From the NCBI GenBank assembly GCA_963714205.1, contig CAVQNQ010000002.1, positions 248,001-312,000 of the forward strand: a DNA stretch of 64,000 bases. The letters run 5' to 3'. Of this stretch, positions 60,746-64,000 are shown piece after piece. A model generated the notes under the pieces. That model worked only from the letters and a program-made list of their open reading frames with translations, was not told the DNA's origin and did no database searches. This DNA comes from CAVQNQ01 sp963714205. Lineage in GTDB: Bacteria > Acidobacteriota > Terriglobia > Bryobacterales > Bryobacteraceae. Each line of letters starts with the position of its first letter. Position 1 is the stretch's first letter. The position numbers and the translations under genes are program-made.

Positions 60746-61737
60746 TCGCTTTTGGGAGCGACAGGCGCCCGGCGGTAGAGCAGCACGAAACCCAGCCCCA
60801 GAATGGCCAGCGCCAGCGCCACGATCGTCCCGGCTTGGGCGTTGACGCGCGGCATGATTTCCTCGACATGCGGCCCGCTATCGGACTGATCGCCGGAGGC
60901 ATCAGCCGCGGCACTCTGCGCGGCGGGGGCGGCCGTGCCGGTCAGCTTCACGTTGTAGGCCGTCCCGGTGAATCCATAAATGTGGGATTGGCTGCGCGGC
61001 TCCACGCCCAGGTCGCTCAGGTTCTCGCCTGTAAGGGTGACGCCGTTCGGCGCGATGAGGTAGCTGTCTTCGTCCTGGGTGACGATCTTGCCAGCGTAGG
61101 GTACGCCCTCGGTATAGGGGACCGAATAGGTGATGTCGAAACGGGTCTCGCCGGGCTTGACCTCGAACTTAGCCACGTAGACATCCGGGCGGGAGGTCTT
61201 GTCGGAAGGCACGGGCACGGACATGCCGTCGGGCGCGGTGGCGCGCACCTCGACATTCCCCTTGGCCGCCGCCGGCAGATAAAACCGCAGAGTGCCGGCC
61301 TTGGGGTCGAACCACGTGACCTGGCCGGAGTTCTCCACCAGGCAAGTCTCGCTGACCGCCATCTGCCCGCCGGAAGGCTGGAGCATAATCATATGCTTCC
61401 CAACTTTGGCTGCGCCGGGCTTGGCGGACGCGCTGTACACCGGGATCTCGAGACCTGTAGCCGGGGACCCCGGCGGCAGCATGTGGTTGTAGGTGACTCC
61501 TTCGATCTCGACGCGCAGCATAGAGGGACCCTGGCCGTCCGGCTCGCGGTCGATGGAGAAGCGGCCCTGCGCGTCGGTTTTGGCCTGGTCCACGCGTTCC
61601 ATGCCGCCCTGGCCGAACTTGTAGAAGTCCACGGTTACCGCCGGAGCGGGCCGGCCCGTGGTACGGTTCACCACCGTGCCGGTGACGGCGGCGAAAACCG
61701 GCGCACAAAGCAGCAGAACGAACCCGATTCGCATCAT
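60742..61737 (-). CDS. membrane-anchored protein with carboxypeptidase-regulatory domain, embedded in the ccm operon
   Basis: 331 residues. Signal peptide (MMRIGFVLLLCAPVFAA), a CarboxypepD_reg-like domain (about 18-110: VTGTVVNRTTGRPAPAVTVDFYKFG), a second beta domain (about 125-260: SETCLVENSGQVTWFDPKAGTLRFYLPAAAKGNVEVRATAPDG), and a C-terminal membrane helix (AGTIVALALAILGLGFVLLY). It overlaps both neighbours by four bases, so it belongs to the ccm transcript although it is not a known maturation factor. It may assist haem delivery or apocytochrome handling in this lineage. Confidence 0.7.
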   Translation of the reverse strand: MMRIGFVLLLCAPVFAAVTGTVVNRTTGRPAPAVTVDFYKFGQGGMERVDQAKTDAQGRFSIDREPDGQGPSMLRVEIEGVTYNHMLPPGSPATGLEIPVYSASAKPGAAKVGKHMIMLQPSGGQMAVSETCLVENSGQVTWFDPKAGTLRFYLPAAAKGNVEVRATAPDGMSVPVPSDKTSRPDVYVAKFEVKPGETRFDITYSVPYTEGVPYAGKIVTQDEDSYLIAPNGVTLTGENLSDLGVEPRSQSHIYGFTGTAYNVKLTGTAAPAAQSAAADASGDQSDSGPHVEEIMPRVNAQAGTIVALALAILGLGFVLLYRRAPVAPKSE

Positions 61738-62174
61738 ACCTGGACCGCCTTCATGGGCTTACCGCACTCGCCGCAGAACTTCAATGGCTTTTCGAATTTT
61801 GCACCGCACGAGGGACAAACCAGGCCGTTTGGCGAAGAGGCGCCGCTCGCGACCGCCTTGGCAGCCTTGGGTGCGATTGGCTTGAGTGGCACCTCCGGCT
61901 GCGCCAGAGCGTGCTTGAGCTTGTCTACTTCGGCCAGCACAACGGCCAACTCCTTCTGCAGATCCCGCTTGGTGTTCTGATAATCCTCGTCGGAGAGCTT
62001 GCCCACGCGGAACTCGAACTGCAAATCGCGCAGATTTTCGTAGATCGCGGCCTTACGCTCGTCCAGGTGGCGGAACGGCGAAGGCTCCTCGGGGGCCGGT
62101 AAATCCTGGGGACGCACGCCCAGTACGAACGCGATAACGGCGATCGCGAGCACGCACGCAATAACGATGATCAA
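61734..62174 (-). CDS. CcmI-like membrane protein with zinc ribbon
   Basis: 146 residues. An N-terminal membrane helix (IIVIACVLAIAVIAFVLGV) is followed by a helical stretch (AIYENLRDLQFEFRVGKLSDEDYQNTKRDLQKELAVVLAEVDKL), which is the CcmI-type YxRDLxEL/DKxxGKxSxEEY region. A C-terminal zinc ribbon (LVCPSCGAKFEKPLKFCGECGKP) follows, with four Cys in CxxC pairs, in place of TPR repeats. Placed between ccmH and the regulatory-domain protein, it could present apocytochrome to the lyase. The zinc ribbon would be cytoplasmic if the helix points inward. Confidence 0.75.
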   Translation of the reverse strand: MIIVIACVLAIAVIAFVLGVRPQDLPAPEEPSPFRHLDERKAAIYENLRDLQFEFRVGKLSDEDYQNTKRDLQKELAVVLAEVDKLKHALAQPEVPLKPIAPKAAKAVASGASSPNGLVCPSCGAKFEKPLKFCGECGKPMKAVQV

Positions 62175-62185
62175 CTAAGCACCAA

Positions 62186-62659
62186 TTATTCCAGGTTAGC
62201 CAGGTCTTTTTCGATCTGGTCCTTGTACTTCTCAAGCTCGGGGTCGTCGATTTCCAGGGGGCCCATCTCCGCCAGGGGTTTGGGTTTGCGGTATTTGCGG
62301 ATGAACAGCCAGATTACTACCAGCCCCGCGCCAACCGAGGCGTAGGGGACAATCCAACCGAAGGGACTGGGCGGAGCCAGGTAGATGCCCGGCCCATAGT
62401 CGCGCACGAAGGCTTGAATGATCTGCTCGTCGGACATGCCCACGGCCTGCATGCGGGCGATGCGCTCCTTGGCGGGTTTCGAGAAGCTGCACTCGAGCAT
62501 GCTGCACGTGGCCACCGAATCCTTGCAGCCGCACTGGCAGGCCAGCCGCATACCCACGCGCCGCACATCCGTGCTGGGCTTTTCGGCGACGGTCTGCGCC
62601 AGAGCCACGGCCGCGATCAGCGCAAACAGCGCGTAAGGGCCGCAGGCCCGCTTCCACAT
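62186..62659 (-). CDS. ccmH: CcmH-type cytochrome c maturation thiol oxidoreductase (unusual Cys cluster)
   Basis: 157 residues from ATG 62659. The signal peptide (ACGPYALFALIAAVALAQ) is followed by the CcmH/CycL domain. Where the usual motif is LRCxxCQ, the sequence is LACQCGCKDSVATCSMLEC, with five Cys in eleven to seventeen residues. SDEQIIQAFVRDYGPGIYLAPP is typical. One membrane helix (FGWIVPYASVGAGLVVIWLFI) and a short charged tail follow. The protein reduces the CxxCH thiols of apocytochromes before haem attachment. The upstream frame contains the CTCCGCG repeat, which supports the internal ATG. Confidence 0.85.
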   Translation of the reverse strand: MWKRACGPYALFALIAAVALAQTVAEKPSTDVRRVGMRLACQCGCKDSVATCSMLECSFSKPAKERIARMQAVGMSDEQIIQAFVRDYGPGIYLAPPSPFGWIVPYASVGAGLVVIWLFIRKYRKPKPLAEMGPLEIDDPELEKYKDQIEKDLANLE

Positions 62660-62725
62660 CCCCCGGCGCCAGCCCTCGGACCTCCGCTCACTCAGCGATC
62701 TCAGGTTTTGACTTTCCGGTTGCTT

Positions 62726-62765
62726 CTCCGCGTAAATCTCCGCGTCTCCGCGTCTCCGCGGTGAG
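62726..62765. repeat. CTCCGCG(T) short repeat between ccmH and ccmF
   Basis: Four CTCCGCG copies (62726, 62738, 62746, 62754), the last three at an 8-base period, in the 121-base ccmF-ccmH gap. On the minus strand it reads CACCGCGGAGACGCGGAGA. Similar A/G-rich dispersed repeats are seen in many unrelated bacterial genomes. It is not a coding part of ccmH. Confidence 0.8.
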
Positions 62766-62780
62766 TTCCACGCCCTCTCG

Positions 62781-64000
62781 CTAATTCTGAATCGCCACAT
62801 GTTTCTTGGTGATGCCCACCACCTCCGTGCGGGCATACTGCATCTTGACTTTGCTCGGAACCAGGCAGACGAGCGTGCCGCCCACCAGCACCAATCCGCC
62901 TATCCAGATCCAGGATACCAGGGGGAAGACATAAGCCTGGATCACAGCGCGCTGGTTATCGTCGGACATGCCGCCGAAATTCAGGTACAGATCCTCATTG
63001 GGGCGCTGGCGAATGCCCACTTCGGAAGTGCCCTGCTTGCTGGCCGTATAGAAGCGCCTCTCCGGTTCGAGCGTCCCCAGAAAATCGCCGCTCTTAGAAA
63101 CCTGAATCGTGGCGCGGTGCCATTCGTAGTTGGCGGTTTCGCCCTGCCGCAGATCGACCATCTTCAGGTCGTAGCGGCCCACCTGCATGGATTGGCCGGT
63201 ATTCAGCTCCTTAACCTCGCTCTGGTTGAAGGCATGGCCGGTGAAACCGATGAACATCAGCACGATCCCCATGTGGACCAGGTAGCCGCCGTAGCGCCGC
63301 GTATTGCGGTGGGTCAGTTCGACCATGGCGCGCGCCAGGTTCATGTTGTTCCGAGCGGCGATGGAGCGGCCGCCTTTGTAGAATTCGATCATCACCGTCA
63401 GCGCCACGAAGAGGCAGAAGCCGAAGGAGATCAGGGCGTAGAACTGGCGCATCCCGAGGACCACCAGGGTTCCCACCAGCGCCAGCGCGGCGAGGCCCGG
63501 CCACTGGAAGTTGCGGCGCAGGCTTTCAAGCGAGGTCCGCCGCCAGGAGAAGAGCGGTCCCACGCCCGTCAGGAAGAGGAGGAAGAGGCCGATGGGGACC
63601 ATCAGGCGGTTGTACCACTCGGTATCGAGCGAGATCTTCTCGCTGCTGACGGCTTCCGAGATCACCGGGAAGAGCGTTCCCCACAGCACCGCGAAACAGC
63701 TCGCCAGCAGGATCAGGTTGTTGAACAGGAAGCTGGATTCGCGCGAGACCACGCTTTCCAGTTGCGATTCGCTCTTGAGGTAATCCAGGCGATCGAGAAT
63801 CAGATAAATGGTGGCGGCGATCCCCGTCGCAAGGAAGGTCACGAAGTACTTGCCGATCTCCGAGCGGGCGAAGGCATGGACGGATTGCACCACGCCGGAA
63901 CGCGTCAGGAACGTGCCGAGAATGCACAGGAAGAAGGTGGCCGAAACCAGCACGATGTTCCAGACCTTCATCATGCCCTTCTTTTCCTGCATCATGACCG
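62781..64000 (-). CDS. ccmF: haem lyase CcmF (C-terminal part, 5' end off the window)
   Basis: About 406 residues visible, starting with VMMQEKKGMMKVWNIVLVSATFFLCILGTFLTRSGVVQSVHAF, the CcmF core motif just after the WWD domain, which lies outside. Further membrane helices, FLFNNLILLASCFAVLWGTLFPVISE and RRYGGYLVHMGIVLMFIGFTGHAFN, carry the haem-ligand His. The periplasmic domain QSMQVGRYDLKMVDLRQGETANYEWHRATIQV and the terminal helix WIWIGGLVLVGGTLVCLVPSK are intact. It attaches haem b delivered by CcmE to apocytochrome thiols. CcmE is probably just upstream of the window. Confidence 0.95.
   Translation of the reverse strand, partial: VMMQEKKGMMKVWNIVLVSATFFLCILGTFLTRSGVVQSVHAFARSEIGKYFVTFLATGIAATIYLILDRLDYLKSESQLESVVSRESSFLFNNLILLASCFAVLWGTLFPVISEAVSSEKISLDTEWYNRLMVPIGLFLLFLTGVGPLFSWRRTSLESLRRNFQWPGLAALALVGTLVVLGMRQFYALISFGFCLFVALTVMIEFYKGGRSIAARNNMNLARAMVELTHRNTRRYGGYLVHMGIVLMFIGFTGHAFNQSEVKELNTGQSMQVGRYDLKMVDLRQGETANYEWHRATIQVSKSGDFLGTLEPERRFYTASKQGTSEVGIRQRPNEDLYLNFGGMSDDNQRAVIQAYVFPLVSWIWIGGLVLVGGTLVCLVPSKVKMQYARTEVVGITKKHVAIQN

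Noticed and set aside
1..64000. tRNA, rRNA, insertion sequences, prophage or attachment sites
   Set aside because: No cloverleaf-capable segment, transposase, integrase or terminal inverted repeat pair was noticed; gaps are too short for most of these.

Overview
This is a GC-rich, gene-dense chromosomal window with short gaps and many 4-base ATGA start/stop overlaps. It looks like an acidobacterium of the Solibacter/Bryobacter group. The support is a secreted protein with the Solibacter-type repeat domain (31151-32806), a long orphan FtsX/MacB-type permease of the acidobacterial duplicated kind (25478-28024), two TonB-type receptors with an N-terminal carboxypeptidase-regulatory domain, a kinase-like/PD40-propeller protein, and an archaeal-type ATP-dependent DNA ligase. 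The placement is inferred from gene families; there is no rRNA or tRNA in the window. No insertion sequence, prophage or CRISPR array was seen.

Layout. 1-5 kb: 5' part of a GH51 arabinofuranosidase gene, a tiny secreted protein, then the c-di-AMP/cell-wall operon cdaA-ybbR-glmM (minus strand) with a clear terminator. 4.8-7 kb: a RibBA homologue with eroded active sites and a secreted protein. 7-12.9 kb: addB-addA (minus). 13-16.4 kb: infC, a GspA/ExeA-type ATPase, a secreted protein made of ten 17-residue repeats, and a polytopic membrane protein. 16.4-20.5 kb: OmpA-like lipoprotein, pseudokinase-propeller protein, YtxH-like protein. 20.7-31 kb: MerR regulator, CtpA-type protease, two methyltransferases, adhesin-like lipoprotein, orphan permease, KirBac potassium channel, lone nuoB and pgeF. 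31-44.7 kb: secreted and surface proteins, DNA ligase, TonB receptor, MFS transporter, M13 peptidase. 44.7-47.6 kb: hemL, a geranylgeranyl-reductase-like flavoprotein and a lipoprotein. 47.6-52.6 kb: a second TonB-type receptor and a decaheme cytochrome of the OmcA/MtrC type. 52.6-58.5 kb: stress protein, Tat-exported TIM barrel, thioesterase, RodZ-like HTH protein, a catalytically dead alkaline-phosphatase homologue, pyrD, and a solitary adenine methylase. 58.4-64 kb: cytochrome c maturation operon (ccmF-ccmH-...-ccmABC-ccmD, minus).

Connections. The decaheme cytochrome needs exactly the haem-lyase machinery encoded 6 kb away, and hemL supplies a haem-precursor enzyme, so 44.7-64 kb is enriched for a c-type cytochrome programme that may include electron transfer to the cell surface. 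Three otherwise intact genes (addA, the merR-type gene, the decaheme cytochrome) each carry one apparent single-base frameshift in or beside a C/G run, which looks more like draft-sequence error than decay. The most unusual items are the ten-copy repeat protein beside a secretion-type ATPase, and three pseudoenzymes that keep their fold but have lost catalytic residues: RibBA-like, kinase-like and alkaline-phosphatase-like.
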